Assembly: GCF_040717535.1 (NCBI RefSeq)
Contig: NZ_JBFEFI010000004.1
Coordinates: 705,813 to 769,812 of the forward strand
DNA: 64,000 nucleotides
From: Thalassoglobus sp. JC818
GTDB taxonomy: Bacteria; Planctomycetota; Planctomycetia; Planctomycetales; Planctomycetaceae
Direction of reading: 5' to 3'
The notes under the pieces are model-generated. The model made no database searches. It saw nothing but the letters and a program-made list of their open reading frames with translations, and was not told the DNA's origin. Positions 51,750 to 61,383 of the stretch are shown one piece after another. Positions within the stretch are counted from its first letter, which is position 1, and each line of letters begins with the position of its first letter. A program made the position numbers and the translations under genes.

Positions 51750-52785
51750 CCAGCCCGAAGAATCAACGTTTCAGATCCTGACTCCGGAAGGGCGGGGGGC
51801 TGTGGCTTCTCTCGAAGTGACGGGTGACCTGGACATCCTCAACCGCTTCTTCGAAGCTGCAAATGGCAAGCCTGTTCAAGATCAGCCAGTCGACCGTATC
51901 GCCTACGGCACCTGGAATGAAGAAGACCTCGTCATCGTTCGAACTTCTGCTTCGACGGCTGAAATTCACTGCCACGGAGGCCACACGGCCGTTCACCGAA
52001 TTGCAGAGCAACTCTGCCAGTCGGGAATCAGAGAATATGTCGTCCCCCTGCCGAGTGAATTGTCGTTCGAGGAGGAATTCGACAGACTCCTGCAACTCGC
52101 GACAACCCGTCAAACGGCCCACTGGCTGCTTCGCCAACGACACCTATTCACTGCCGCCATACAACAGCTCGAACAGCTCTCAATCAGTGAGCGAAGACAA
52201 ACTGCTCAGGCGATGCTGCAATGGTCAGGCTTCGGCCTCCACCTGACTCAACCCTGGAAGGTTGTATTGTGTGGGCACCCCAATGTTGGGAAGTCGACTT
52301 TGATGAACGCGTTGGTTGGCTATGGCCGATCCGTTGTGTTTGATCAGCCGGGAACGACTCGTGACGTCGTCACTGCATCGACAGCTCTGGAAGGATGGCC
52401 AATCGAGTTTGCGGACACAGCAGGACTCCGCGAAACATCTGACCAACTCGAAGCACTTGGAGTTGGAAAGGCTCAGAAGGTTATCGAGCAAGCAGATCTT
52501 GCGATCGTCGTTATGGACGCAACATCCGGAATGACGAAAGCGGACGAGACTCTCATCTCACATCAATCCGAGCCACTTGTCGTCTGGAACAAGTCCGACC
52601 TGTTGGATGGCACGGCGGATGTTCTCAACGGCCTCTCCATCTCCGCTCAGACAGGAGATGGAGTTAATGAGTTGGCGAAAGCGATCGCGCAGCGCTTAAT
52701 CCCGGAACTTCCCAACGAGGATCAACCGGTTCCGGTCTCCCAACGGCAACAGGAATTTCTTCGTCAACTTCTTACAGGCGCCTGA
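51721..52785 (+). CDS. Reduced MnmE-like GTPase
   Basis: The 354-residue protein starts at GTG 51721 inside the coaX end (GTG 51733 is an alternative). The N-terminal part is a reduced TrmE-type domain: TPEGRGAVASLEVTG and EIHCHGGHTAVHRIAEQL. The G domain is complete: GHPNVGKSTLMNAL, DQPGTTRD, DTAGLRET, NKSDLLDG. Compared with MnmE (about 450 residues), much of the helical domain is missing and the chain ends without the C-terminal C-x-G-K motif needed for tRNA wobble-uridine modification. It is a relative of unknown function. A terminator follows at once. Confidence 0.85.
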   Translation: MTSPVNQLSSQPEESTFQILTPEGRGAVASLEVTGDLDILNRFFEAANGKPVQDQPVDRIAYGTWNEEDLVIVRTSASTAEIHCHGGHTAVHRIAEQLCQSGIREYVVPLPSELSFEEEFDRLLQLATTRQTAHWLLRQRHLFTAAIQQLEQLSISERRQTAQAMLQWSGFGLHLTQPWKVVLCGHPNVGKSTLMNALVGYGRSVVFDQPGTTRDVVTASTALEGWPIEFADTAGLRETSDQLEALGVGKAQKVIEQADLAIVVMDATSGMTKADETLISHQSEPLVVWNKSDLLDGTADVLNGLSISAQTGDGVNELAKAIAQRLIPELPNEDQPVPVSQRQQEFLRQLLTGA

Positions 52786-52801
52786 AGCACGCGCCTTTTT
52801 C
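52777..52801 (+). terminator. Terminator at the end of the coaX/GTPase operon
   Basis: GGCGC (52777-52781) pairs with GCGCC (52791-52795), followed by TTTTTC. The TGA stop of the GTPase gene lies in the loop. It separates this operon from the convergent rpoN gene. Confidence 0.75.
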
Positions 52802-52826
52802 AGCCAGCAAAGTCGATCGCACGCGA

Positions 52827-54305
<1,479 letters not shown>

Positions 54306-54442
54306 GTTCAGATCTTCAGAAAACGAAAGTTTGAATCACAAATTTCATACGTCAGGTTGTGACAGCGACGAAAGTTAATCACGGAACAAAAGTGAGACCT
54401 GCTGATCAATCGAGATTTCAACCAGCAGACAAAAACGGTGAA

Positions 54443-55069
54443 CTAAAACTGCTGCCTCCCTCGCATCGCATCGGCCAGCATCTCTTTATTGGCGAACTCA
54501 AGCACGCTCCCGGTGGCGATTCCACGGGCGAGTCTTGTGACTTGAACTGGCAAATCCTCAAGAAGATTTGTCACGAATAAGGCAGTCCCGTCGCCTTCCA
54601 GTGTCGGATTTGTCGCCATGATCAACTCAGTCACACCGTCTTGTTTCACACGGCGAACCAATTGACCGATCGTCAAATCTTCCGGTCCGACTCCTTCGAG
54701 GGGAGCAATCCGTCCCCCCAGAACATGATAGGTCCCCTGAAAAGCCGCTGCTGCTTCCAGTGCGCTGACATCTTTTGGTTGCTCAACGACACAGACAATC
54801 TGCCGATCACGTCGAGGGTCTCGACAGATGGAACAGACTTCCTGCTCAGTCAGATTAAAACAGACCTTGCATCGCCTGATCGATTCTTTGACCTGACGAA
54901 TTGCATCGGCGAGCGCAACAGCATCGGCTTTCGGGCAACTCAGAATGTGATTCGCCAACCGTTCAGCGGTTTTGCGTCCGATGCCGGGAAGTCGTCCAAA
55001 TTCTTCAACCAGCCGACCGACAGCGGCACCGAACGGATGCTGGGCGGCGTCAGTTTGTCGTGCTGGCAT
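54443..55069 (-). CDS. recR: Recombination mediator RecR
   Basis: The 208-residue protein has the helix-hairpin-helix [17 protein letters not shown], the zinc finger [16 protein letters not shown], and the Toprim domain from [15 protein letters not shown] to the block [18 protein letters not shown]. RecR with RecF/RecO loads RecA on gapped DNA. It is the third gene of the dnaX-ybaB-recR cluster, an order conserved in many bacteria. Confidence 0.97.
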   Translation of the reverse strand: MPARQTDAAQHPFGAAVGRLVEEFGRLPGIGRKTAERLANHILSCPKADAVALADAIRQVKESIRRCKVCFNLTEQEVCSICRDPRRDRQIVCVVEQPKDVSALEAAAAFQGTYHVLGGRIAPLEGVGPEDLTIGQLVRRVKQDGVTELIMATNPTLEGDGTALFVTNLLEDLPVQVTRLARGIATGSVLEFANKEMLADAMRGRQQF

Positions 55070-55193
55070 GTGATTGAAGCTGTTGAATCGACACGGGGAA
55101 TAGTTTGTGAGTTTGTATTCTTAGACAGTGAGAAACGTTCGTCCTCCGAAACGTTCCTTCGGTCAGAGAATTGATTCGGAATCGTGCATCCAT

Positions 55194-55550
55194 TTAAGTG
55201 TTGCCATTTCCAAACTTGGCCAAAGCGTCTCCCAGCCCGGGAATTCCGAGACCACTCGCCATTCCAGACATCTCTTCAGCAGCAGCTTGCTTGGCGAGAT
55301 CGAGAGCCTGATTCGTCGCTGAAAGGACGAGATCTTCCAACATCTCTTTGTCGCCGGAGTCAAACAAGGATTGTTCGATCTGGATGGATGTGACTTTCTG
55401 ATCGCCACTCATCTCGACGCGAACCATACCTCCGCCCGCGTTGGCTTCCACACGACGTTCCCGCAGGCGGGCCTGCATTTCTTCCGCCTGCTCCTGAATT
55501 TGTCCGGCATTAGCCATCAGGCTTGCCAGGTTCGAAAGACCTTTAAACAT
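55194..55550 (-). CDS. YbaB/EbfC family DNA-binding protein
   Basis: The 118-residue protein has the family pattern: an N-terminal helix rich in Gln, Glu and Ala (QIQEQAEEMQARLRERRVEA), the strand block GGGMVRVEMSGDQKVTSI and a C-terminal helix (ATNQALDLAKQAAAEEMS). These small dimers coat DNA. ATG 55550 has the Shine-Dalgarno AAGGAG upstream and overlaps the dnaX stop by eight bases (ATGTTTAA), so translation is coupled. The longer frame to 55622 lies within dnaX and is not used. Confidence 0.94.
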   Translation of the reverse strand: MFKGLSNLASLMANAGQIQEQAEEMQARLRERRVEANAGGGMVRVEMSGDQKVTSIQIEQSLFDSGDKEMLEDLVLSATNQALDLAKQAAAEEMSGMASGLGIPGLGDALAKFGNGNT

Positions 55551-57318
55551 CCATCTCTCCTTCAGCTGAGTCGTCCGCGACCTTGGTGAAGACCGGGCGA
55601 ACTTCAACAACTTGACCACCAAACATGCTTACAGCCGCTTGTACAAAGTCATCTTCATCAACCACGGCTGGGTTGCGTCGTTCGGTAAAGTGCGGGGCAG
55701 CGACTTTTTTCGGCTTCGGCAGTTCGACCTTCGCTGTTCGGTCAACCTGAAATCGAAATGTGACGCTTTCCCCGGTGAGATCCAGAACCACTTCGCTTAA
55801 CTTCTTCAGCGGATCAGTTCGCTCACAATAACTCTTGCTGAAAAGATAGCTGTTTGGAAACAGAATTTCCAGAACATTTGGCCCAGAAATTGCTATTGAC
55901 ACAGCATTCTTGAGATGATTGCGGATCGTGTCTGGGACATTCTCCATAACCTGTTCCCAGACCTGATCTAAGGTCCCTTCAGACAACGTCAACTGAGGTT
56001 GATCTGAAGCAGTTGGTTCTGGGGCTGACTGTGGTGGTGTCTCGTAACTTGGCGGATTTTCTGGAGAACTACCGTTTTTTTTTGAATTCTGCTCTCGCTG
56101 CGATGAGGAAATTGCTCGCGAGACAGGACCGGAAGGGCGACGCTCAGCAGTCTGACTCACAACAGCGGTGCCGGATGCGACTTGTCGTGCCAGTGCTGCG
56201 ATCGATGTCAAATCTTCGAGCATCGCGACTCGAATGACAGCCAGCTCCAAAAGCGCTCGCCCGTGGTTGACTCGCTGCATTTTCGATTTCGTCTCAGAGA
56301 TGATCTGCATCGCAGCAGTGATCGTCTCCAGCCCCCATTTCTTGGACTGCTCAACAAGTTCCGAACGTGTTGCCTCCGAAACTGACGACAGCGAAACAGT
56401 CGACGCCCCTGCGACAGTCACGAGAAGATCGCGAAAATACGCAAGCAGCTGGTCACTGAGGCTCCCAATCTGAACGCCCTGAAGCAATGCCTCATCGACA
56501 ATCGTCAAAACTCGCTGGGTGTCTCGTTCGATCATACCGTTAACGAGATCAACGAGCCGTTGGTCGGGAGCCGTCCCCATCAACTGGTGGACGTCCTTGG
56601 CAGTAATTTGCTCTCCACCGAAAGCCAGAAGTTGATCGAACAGCGACTGGCTGTCCCGCATCGACCCCGCTGCCCTTCGGGCCACGAGTTCAATCGCTTC
56701 GTCGTCGACCTCTTTGCCTTCTGCCTCTGCAATTTGTCGAAGCCGTCCCGCGATGCTGGTTTCATCGATCGTTCCAAAATCGAATCGCTGACAGCGTGAA
56801 AGAATTGTGTCGGGAACTTTATTCGGCTCAGTCGTACAGAAGATGAATTTCACATTCGGAGGCGGTTCCTCGAGAGTTTTCAAGAGGGCATTGAAAGCTT
56901 CCTTCGTCAACATGTGAACTTCGTCGATGATGTAAACCTTCGACTTAGATCGCATTGACTTCACATTGACGTTTGAGCGAAGCTCGCGAATGTCATCGAT
57001 TCGACGATTCGACGCACCGTCGATTTCGAGAACATCGACATCGGTCCCCTCTCCGATGCTTTTGCAGACATCGCAGTTATTGCACGGAACACCATCCACA
57101 ACGTTCGGGCAATTCAAAGCCTTCGCAAAAATTCTCGCGGTCGACGTTTTTCCGACCCCGCGAGCCCCGGTGAAAAGGTACGCATGCGCCACGCGTCCCA
57201 TGCGAATCGCATTACGAATGGCCTGTCCGACATGCTCCTGCCCAACAACCTGATCGAACGATTGTGGGCGAAATCTACGTGCCAGAACGGTGTATTGGCG
57301 TGACGGTTCGGAAACCAT
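55543..57318 (-). CDS. dnaX: DNA polymerase III tau/gamma subunit
   Basis: The 591-residue full-length (tau) product starts at ATG 57318; an upstream GTG at 57381 is less likely. The AAA+ clamp-loader domain has [20 protein letters not shown] (Walker A), a four-cysteine zinc site [16 protein letters not shown], the DEVH box [14 protein letters not shown] and the sensor block [20 protein letters not shown]. Domain III follows, then a Ser/Pro-rich linker and a variable C-terminal region. At codons 412-415 there is a run of nine A, with a -1-frame stop two codons later, predicting a gamma form of about 416 residues. Confidence 0.96.
   Translation of the reverse strand: MVSEPSRQYTVLARRFRPQSFDQVVGQEHVGQAIRNAIRMGRVAHAYLFTGARGVGKTSTARIFAKALNCPNVVDGVPCNNCDVCKSIGEGTDVDVLEIDGASNRRIDDIRELRSNVNVKSMRSKSKVYIIDEVHMLTKEAFNALLKTLEEPPPNVKFIFCTTEPNKVPDTILSRCQRFDFGTIDETSIAGRLRQIAEAEGKEVDDEAIELVARRAAGSMRDSQSLFDQLLAFGGEQITAKDVHQLMGTAPDQRLVDLVNGMIERDTQRVLTIVDEALLQGVQIGSLSDQLLAYFRDLLVTVAGASTVSLSSVSEATRSELVEQSKKWGLETITAAMQIISETKSKMQRVNHGRALLELAVIRVAMLEDLTSIAALARQVASGTAVVSQTAERRPSGPVSRAISSSQREQNSKKNGSSPENPPSYETPPQSAPEPTASDQPQLTLSEGTLDQVWEQVMENVPDTIRNHLKNAVSIAISGPNVLEILFPNSYLFSKSYCERTDPLKKLSEVVLDLTGESVTFRFQVDRTAKVELPKPKKVAAPHFTERRNPAVVDEDDFVQAAVSMFGGQVVEVRPVFTKVADDSAEGEMDV
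56069..56083 (-). promoter_or_regulatory. dnaX slippage/frameshift site (nine A, then -1-frame TAG)
   Basis: The coding (minus) strand reads TCA AAA AAA AAC GGT AGT at this place, with nine consecutive A at 56075-56083. A -1 shift, or transcripts with one extra A, would read AAA CGG TAG and stop at 56069-56071. In other bacteria the same arrangement makes the short gamma subunit, by ribosomal frameshift in E. coli and by transcript slippage in Thermus. Confidence 0.8.
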
Positions 57319-57444
57319 ATGACAACAGCTTATTGAGTCAGAGTAATTCGATGTGATTTGCGGAAATGCTGAGCCATCCACTTTACAGACTCAGCCCGTT
57401 TCCTGAAACCAGTTCACCGAGAAGCAGGAAACACAGTCCGAATC

Positions 57445-58353
57445 TTACGGCGATTGTGCAAGCAGTCCACGATTTCGAAGCCAGTCCTCCACGCGAGCAG
57501 GCCACGTCTCGACAACTGAACCCGCGACGGGACGCATTCCGTATCCGTGGCCGCCCGTCTCATAAATGTGAAGTTCCGCCGGGACATCATTGCGTTTCAA
57601 TTCCGCGTAAAACGCAATGCTGCTCAGCGATGTGGAATGATCATCGTGAGCATGAACCAAAATCGTAGGAGGTGTCTGCGAATCGATTTCGATTTCTGGG
57701 ATCAGTTCGAGAGTCTCGTCCCGAACCAGATTCCAGGGGTAAATCAGCATCGCAAAATCGGGAACGCAGGAAGCCTGGTCAATCTCGTCACCGTCCGTGT
57801 AGTGAGAAGACTTACTCCCCACCGTGATCGCAGCTGCGTTTCCCCCAGCCGAGAACCCAATCACTCCGATTCGATTCGGATCGAGCCCAAACTCCTTCGA
57901 ATGTGAACGAACCCATCGGACGGCACGTTGCGTGTCCTGAACCGGACGACGCCATGCTTCATTCCGATCTCTGTCTGACTCGCGAATCGTTCGGTACCGC
58001 AGCACAAATGCAGTGACTCCCAGCTTGTTGAACCACTGCGCAATTTCAGAACCCTCCTTATCGACCACGCAATATCGATACCCGCCACCCGGCAGAATCA
58101 CGACCGATGCACCATTCTTCGTTTCCGGATCGGAATCAAATCGCTCCAGAGTTGGCGCAGTAATGGCGGTGATGCGAGTCGCTGGGGGATTTTCATCAGG
58201 TCGCTGTGGGAGCGGTGTTCCGTGCGAGCGTTCCGATTCGCCTGGAGCATTTCCTTCCCAGAGATCGACGAATTGAGAACCATCGTCGGAAATCGCCGAG
58301 CCTGCCCCGATAACACTCAACAGCAACCCGGCAACCAAGAGCCTCCCGGCCAT
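57445..58353 (-). CDS. Secreted alpha/beta hydrolase (esterase/lipase-like)
   Basis: The 302-residue protein has a signal peptide (MAGRLLVAGLLLSVIGAGSA). The oxyanion block VVILPGGGYRYC and the nucleophile elbow IGVIGFSAGGNAA (G-x-S-x-G) lie near residues 90 and 170. The acid is in LVHAHDDHS and the histidine in YETGGHGYGM. It resembles the planctomycete xylanase/acetyl-esterase-type BD-FAE group. The probable role is removal of acyl groups from plant or algal glycans in the periplasm. GGGGAAA precedes ATG 58353. dnaX follows after 126 bases. Confidence 0.89.
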   Translation of the reverse strand: MAGRLLVAGLLLSVIGAGSAISDDGSQFVDLWEGNAPGESERSHGTPLPQRPDENPPATRITAITAPTLERFDSDPETKNGASVVILPGGGYRYCVVDKEGSEIAQWFNKLGVTAFVLRYRTIRESDRDRNEAWRRPVQDTQRAVRWVRSHSKEFGLDPNRIGVIGFSAGGNAAAITVGSKSSHYTDGDEIDQASCVPDFAMLIYPWNLVRDETLELIPEIEIDSQTPPTILVHAHDDHSTSLSSIAFYAELKRNDVPAELHIYETGGHGYGMRPVAGSVVETWPARVEDWLRNRGLLAQSP

Positions 58354-58483
58354 TCTATTTCCCCACTAATCGTACAGGTCTCGCCGAAACACCAAATCCA
58401 CGACAGCCCAAGCCTGAAGGGATCTGAAACAAGCAGCGAGTATAGCCAATCTGGGGAAGAGGCGTCTTGCAATCGAAGACCGG

Positions 58484-58593
58484 TCGAGAACATTTTTTGA
58501 ATTGGTGTTCACTCGCTCGCACGAGCAAACTCGGCAGTTTTTACCTGATGAAAAAGTTCAAGCGAGTGCACAGGAAAGAGCAACTTGCTCTAG
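58484..58593 (+). repeat. Dispersed palindromic (MITE-like) element, copy 2
   Basis: A copy of about 110 bases, similar to copy 1 along its whole length. The 3' part (GCGAGTGCACAG then AAAGAGCAACTTGCTCTA) is nearly identical. The left end differs (TCGAGAACA in place of TAGAGCA) and no gene ends in it. It lies in the leader of the glycosyltransferase gene, ending 62 bases before its start. Confidence 0.7.
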
Positions 58594-58654
58594 GAAGGAT
58601 TCCGCGAAATGGTCTAGGCTTACCCATCTATCCATCGAGACTCAGGAGAAACTC

Positions 58655-59638
58655 ATGTTGTCGATCGTCATTCCCGTGCTCAACGAAGAAGAGAGCCTGG
58701 TCGAATTGCACCGGCAGATTCTGGAAGCGTGCCAATCCAACGCCATCAACGTCGAAGTCATTTTCGTTGACGACGGATCGACTGACAAATCCTGGTCCAT
58801 TATTTCGAAGCTGGCAGATGAAGACCCGCGCGTCTTCGGCATTCGCTTCCGTAGAAACTTCGGAAAAGCAGCAGCCCTCACCGCCGGCATGAACGCGGTC
58901 AGTGGCAACGTCGTCATGATGATGGATGCCGACCTGCAAGATGATCCAGCAGAGATCCCGAACTTCCTCACGCAGATCGACAACGGATACGACGTTGTCA
59001 ACGGCTGGAAAGAGCGACGCCTCGACCCCTGGCACAAGGTGTATCCAAGTAAAGTCTTCAACTGGATGGTCGGCCAACTGACCGGGCTTCACCTGCATGA
59101 CCACAACTGCGGAATCAAAATGTTCCGACGGGAAGTGACTCAGGAAGTCCGACTCTACGGAGAGATGCATCGCTTCATCGCGGTTCTCGCTCACGCCCGT
59201 GGATTCAAGGTCGCCGAAGTTCCCGTCCACCATCGCCCTCGACAGTTCGGGCACTCCAAGTACGGAATCAAGAGATTCCTGCGAGGCTTCCTCGACTTGC
59301 TGACGGTCAAGTTCCTCACCGGCTTCGGACAACGACCACAACACATGCTCGGAGGAATCGGCCTCTTCTTCTTCGGTCTCGGATCCCTCGGCCTCGCCTA
59401 CCTGGGACTGATGTGGGTCTTCATGAATGTCATTCCGATCTTCAGTCCATCCCCCATCGGCGGTCGCCCGCTGCTTCTGTACTCCGTCGCCTCCATGCTC
59501 CTCGGTGCCCAGGGAATCTCCCTCGGAATGCTCGCCGAACTGATCGTCGCCAACACCGGCCGCGAACGAGACACCTACAGCGTCTCCGAACGCACCCCCC
59601 TCAACAAAACCCGCGAACAAGAACCGACCGAGCACTAA
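58655..59638 (+). CDS. Family 2 glycosyltransferase (dolichol/undecaprenyl-phosphate sugar transferase type)
   Basis: The 327-residue protein starts at ATG 58655 after AGGAGA. The GT-A catalytic domain has [26 protein letters not shown] and [15 protein letters not shown] (D-x-D-like metal site), then [11 protein letters not shown]. Two C-terminal membrane helices ([19 protein letters not shown] and [18 protein letters not shown]) are typical of the DPM1/GtrB-like group, which loads a sugar on a polyprenyl phosphate at the inner membrane face. The acceptor and sugar are unknown. Confidence 0.93.
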   Translation: MLSIVIPVLNEEESLVELHRQILEACQSNAINVEVIFVDDGSTDKSWSIISKLADEDPRVFGIRFRRNFGKAAALTAGMNAVSGNVVMMMDADLQDDPAEIPNFLTQIDNGYDVVNGWKERRLDPWHKVYPSKVFNWMVGQLTGLHLHDHNCGIKMFRREVTQEVRLYGEMHRFIAVLAHARGFKVAEVPVHHRPRQFGHSKYGIKRFLRGFLDLLTVKFLTGFGQRPQHMLGGIGLFFFGLGSLGLAYLGLMWVFMNVIPIFSPSPIGGRPLLLYSVASMLLGAQGISLGMLAELIVANTGRERDTYSVSERTPLNKTREQEPTEH

Positions 59639-59778
59639 AACTGCTTGCTCTTTCATAGGTCACCGCAGGCTCCCGACAGCACTATTAAACGAGAAGCCAC
59701 TTCCCCGCTCGCGCCGAGCATATCGCTACGACTGTCCTTCGTAAGCGACATGGACATCGTTGTCGGCGAACATGAAAT

Positions 59779-59809
59779 GCATGCCCACGCAAGCGAGGGC
59801 ATGACACCC
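59779..59809 (+). repeat. REP element, forward copy A1
   Basis: GCATGCCCACGCAAGCGAG followed by GGCATGACACCC: one of at least six REP copies between 59.7 and 63.4 kb. The inner CATGCCC...GGGCATG arms form a hairpin. Confidence 0.85.
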
Positions 59810-59898
59810 GTCAGCTCTCGTTCACCACACCACTCTGCTGCAAATCAGGAAGGCAGGCAGGAGCCTGCCCTTCAGGTACTAAACAGCACGTCGTCACT

Positions 59899-60900
59899 TC
59901 ACTTCAATCGTCCCCCTAATGCGGATCCGATGATCTGCCGAACCGCCGGATGCCACGCCCCTGAGTTTCGCGCTTCTTTTGCACCATGCCTAAGAAGACA
60001 GCGAACGACTTTTTGCAGGCCAACGTCTGCCGCCTGCTGCAAAGGAGAATTCCGCTGCGTGCCAGAAGTTGTCGACAAGTCGAAGACTCCTGGTGGAGAT
60101 GGTGCAACTGGCTTGAGTTCTGCCCGATCAGGATCCGCTCCGGATTGTATTAACCGTTCAATGATTGCAACCATCTTTTCCTCTTCGTGCGAGGCAAGGT
60201 TCAACACACAACGGATTGCCCCGCAATCTATGTCGGCACCGTTTTCCAGAAGCACGTCAACGAGGTCTGCACGTCCCTGTCGCGCAGCGTGGTTCAACAG
60301 AGTCAACCCATTGATATCGGTCTCGTCGATTTGCACAGTTTGGTCGTCCAGAATTGCTCGTAGCCCGGCAGTAGAAATTGATGAGACCTCCGGAAAGTCT
60401 GGCTCTCTCCATCCGTCCACATACTGTCCGAGGCGATCCTCCAAAATCGACAGTCCAACTCCCAGAATTCGTGCGACTTCGTTTTCGACTGGTTCAGCGG
60501 GGTTGATTTTATGGTCATACTCACACGCTGTATCCTGGCAATAGGTTGAAACATCCAGGCATCTCCGATATCGCTTTCGATGCATTAAGTAGAGATTCAC
60601 ATACCGCTCCTCCCCGATCGACGCGAATTCAGGACAGAACGAAATGCTGTGTTCAAGATCAGTGAAATTTACTGTCATGAACAGACTCACTTTCCCATCG
60701 CTGTAGGAAGTTGGCGAACAACCTTGCACAGAAATTCCCTCAAAATGCTCCAAATACTGAGGGTGAAGCTGAAGAAAAGGGTGCTTCGCCAAGTATGTGA
60801 ATACGGCACGCAATTGCTCGCGGTATTCTTCGGCGATACCCATGAGCATTGCCTCGACACGATCTTTTTGAAAAATGCCGAAATGCCAATCGCTTACCAT
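59899..60900 (-). CDS. Ankyrin-repeat protein
   Basis: The 333-residue protein starts at ATG 60900, fixed by GAGG seven bases upstream; the longer frame to 60990 adds residues without support. The N-terminal ~190 residues show no recognised domain and contain several Cys, Tyr and His. From about 215 there are ankyrin repeats: NGLTLLNHAARQGRADLVDV followed by LLENGADIDCGAI, and NSPLQQAADVGLQKVVRCLL then RHGAKE. It has no signal peptide. Ankyrin repeats mediate protein binding. The gene stands within the REP-rich region and may be accessory. Confidence 0.8.
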   Translation of the reverse strand: MVSDWHFGIFQKDRVEAMLMGIAEEYREQLRAVFTYLAKHPFLQLHPQYLEHFEGISVQGCSPTSYSDGKVSLFMTVNFTDLEHSISFCPEFASIGEERYVNLYLMHRKRYRRCLDVSTYCQDTACEYDHKINPAEPVENEVARILGVGLSILEDRLGQYVDGWREPDFPEVSSISTAGLRAILDDQTVQIDETDINGLTLLNHAARQGRADLVDVLLENGADIDCGAIRCVLNLASHEEEKMVAIIERLIQSGADPDRAELKPVAPSPPGVFDLSTTSGTQRNSPLQQAADVGLQKVVRCLLRHGAKEARNSGAWHPAVRQIIGSALGGRLK

Positions 60901-61027
60901 GACCATCCTCACAATTCGATTTGTGAAACAACCTTGAAGAAACGCTCCAGGCAGGTTGGCTGTCTCGTTGAGCATGCCTGGAGCTAACATTGAACTCGAA
61001 CAACATCACTCTTGTCCGGGTAAGAGG

Positions 61028-61074
61028 CTGGGTGGCATTGCAGAAAAAACTTGGGTGCTGGGTGCCATGCCCTC
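61028..61074 (-). repeat. REP element, reverse long copy B1
   Basis: CTGGGTGGCATTGCAG then AAAAAACTTGGGTGCTGGG and TGCCATGCCCTC: the long reverse form of the REP, with the last part degenerate (AGTCG in place of GCTTG). It lies on one side of the decayed RAYT fragment. Confidence 0.82.
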
Positions 61075-61129
61075 AGTCGTTGGTTGTAGTGTCACGCTGC
61101 CCTGATAAAGTTGCCCGGGAATGTCTAGG

Positions 61130-61221
61130 CCTGACGTCCTCTTCGTTGACACTCCCGGGAATCCACAATAACACAAGAAGTGAAGAAAGTCGCCCCCTTC
61201 GATATCGTGCAGCTTACGCAT
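61130..61221 (-). pseudogene. Decayed REP-associated transposase fragment
   Basis: On the minus strand this region reads MRKLHDIEGGDFLHFLCYC then GFPGVSTKRTS. It resembles the start of the intact RAYT at 62692-63390 (RKVYNIDGDVHFLTFSCF then RRLPLLSKGRTC). After about 35 residues the similarity stops and the frame runs into a REP, so only the N-terminal part remains. REPs flank it in the same relative order as around the intact gene. Confidence 0.55.
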
Positions 61222-61272
61222 TTCAGGCGATGTGTGGAGGTCATCTGATTGAATCGTCTGCCGACACAAGAA

Positions 61273-61303
61273 GCATGCCCACGCAAGCTAGGGCATGGCA
61301 CCC
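61273..61303 (+). repeat. REP element, forward copy A2
   Basis: GCATGCCCACGCAAGCTAG followed by GGCATGGCACCC, one base different from the consensus. It lies on the other side of the decayed RAYT fragment, in inverted orientation to copy B1. Confidence 0.85.
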
Positions 61304-61383
61304 CGGCTCCGTTTCACCCACCCAGCATGACTTGGGAAACTTCAGGAACCAATATTCACGCACAGATTATGGTGACGACGCAA

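Larger units (their letters stand above)
60901..61383. other. Non-coding region with a decayed REP-RAYT unit
   Basis: About 480 bases hold REP copy B1 (61028-61074), a RAYT remnant on the minus strand (61130-61221) and REP copy A2 (61273-61303). The remainder shows nothing recognisable. Confidence 0.6.

Noticed and set aside
58628..59656. 342-codon open frame on the minus strand opposite the glycosyltransferase
   Set aside because: The plus strand encodes a clear GT2 enzyme over the same bases. The minus frame is Asp/Glu/Val-rich with no motif and is a shadow.
59645..60544. 299-codon open frame on the plus strand opposite the ankyrin gene
   Set aside because: It includes a REP element and the antisense of ankyrin repeats, with Ser/Arg/Cys-rich composition and no domain.
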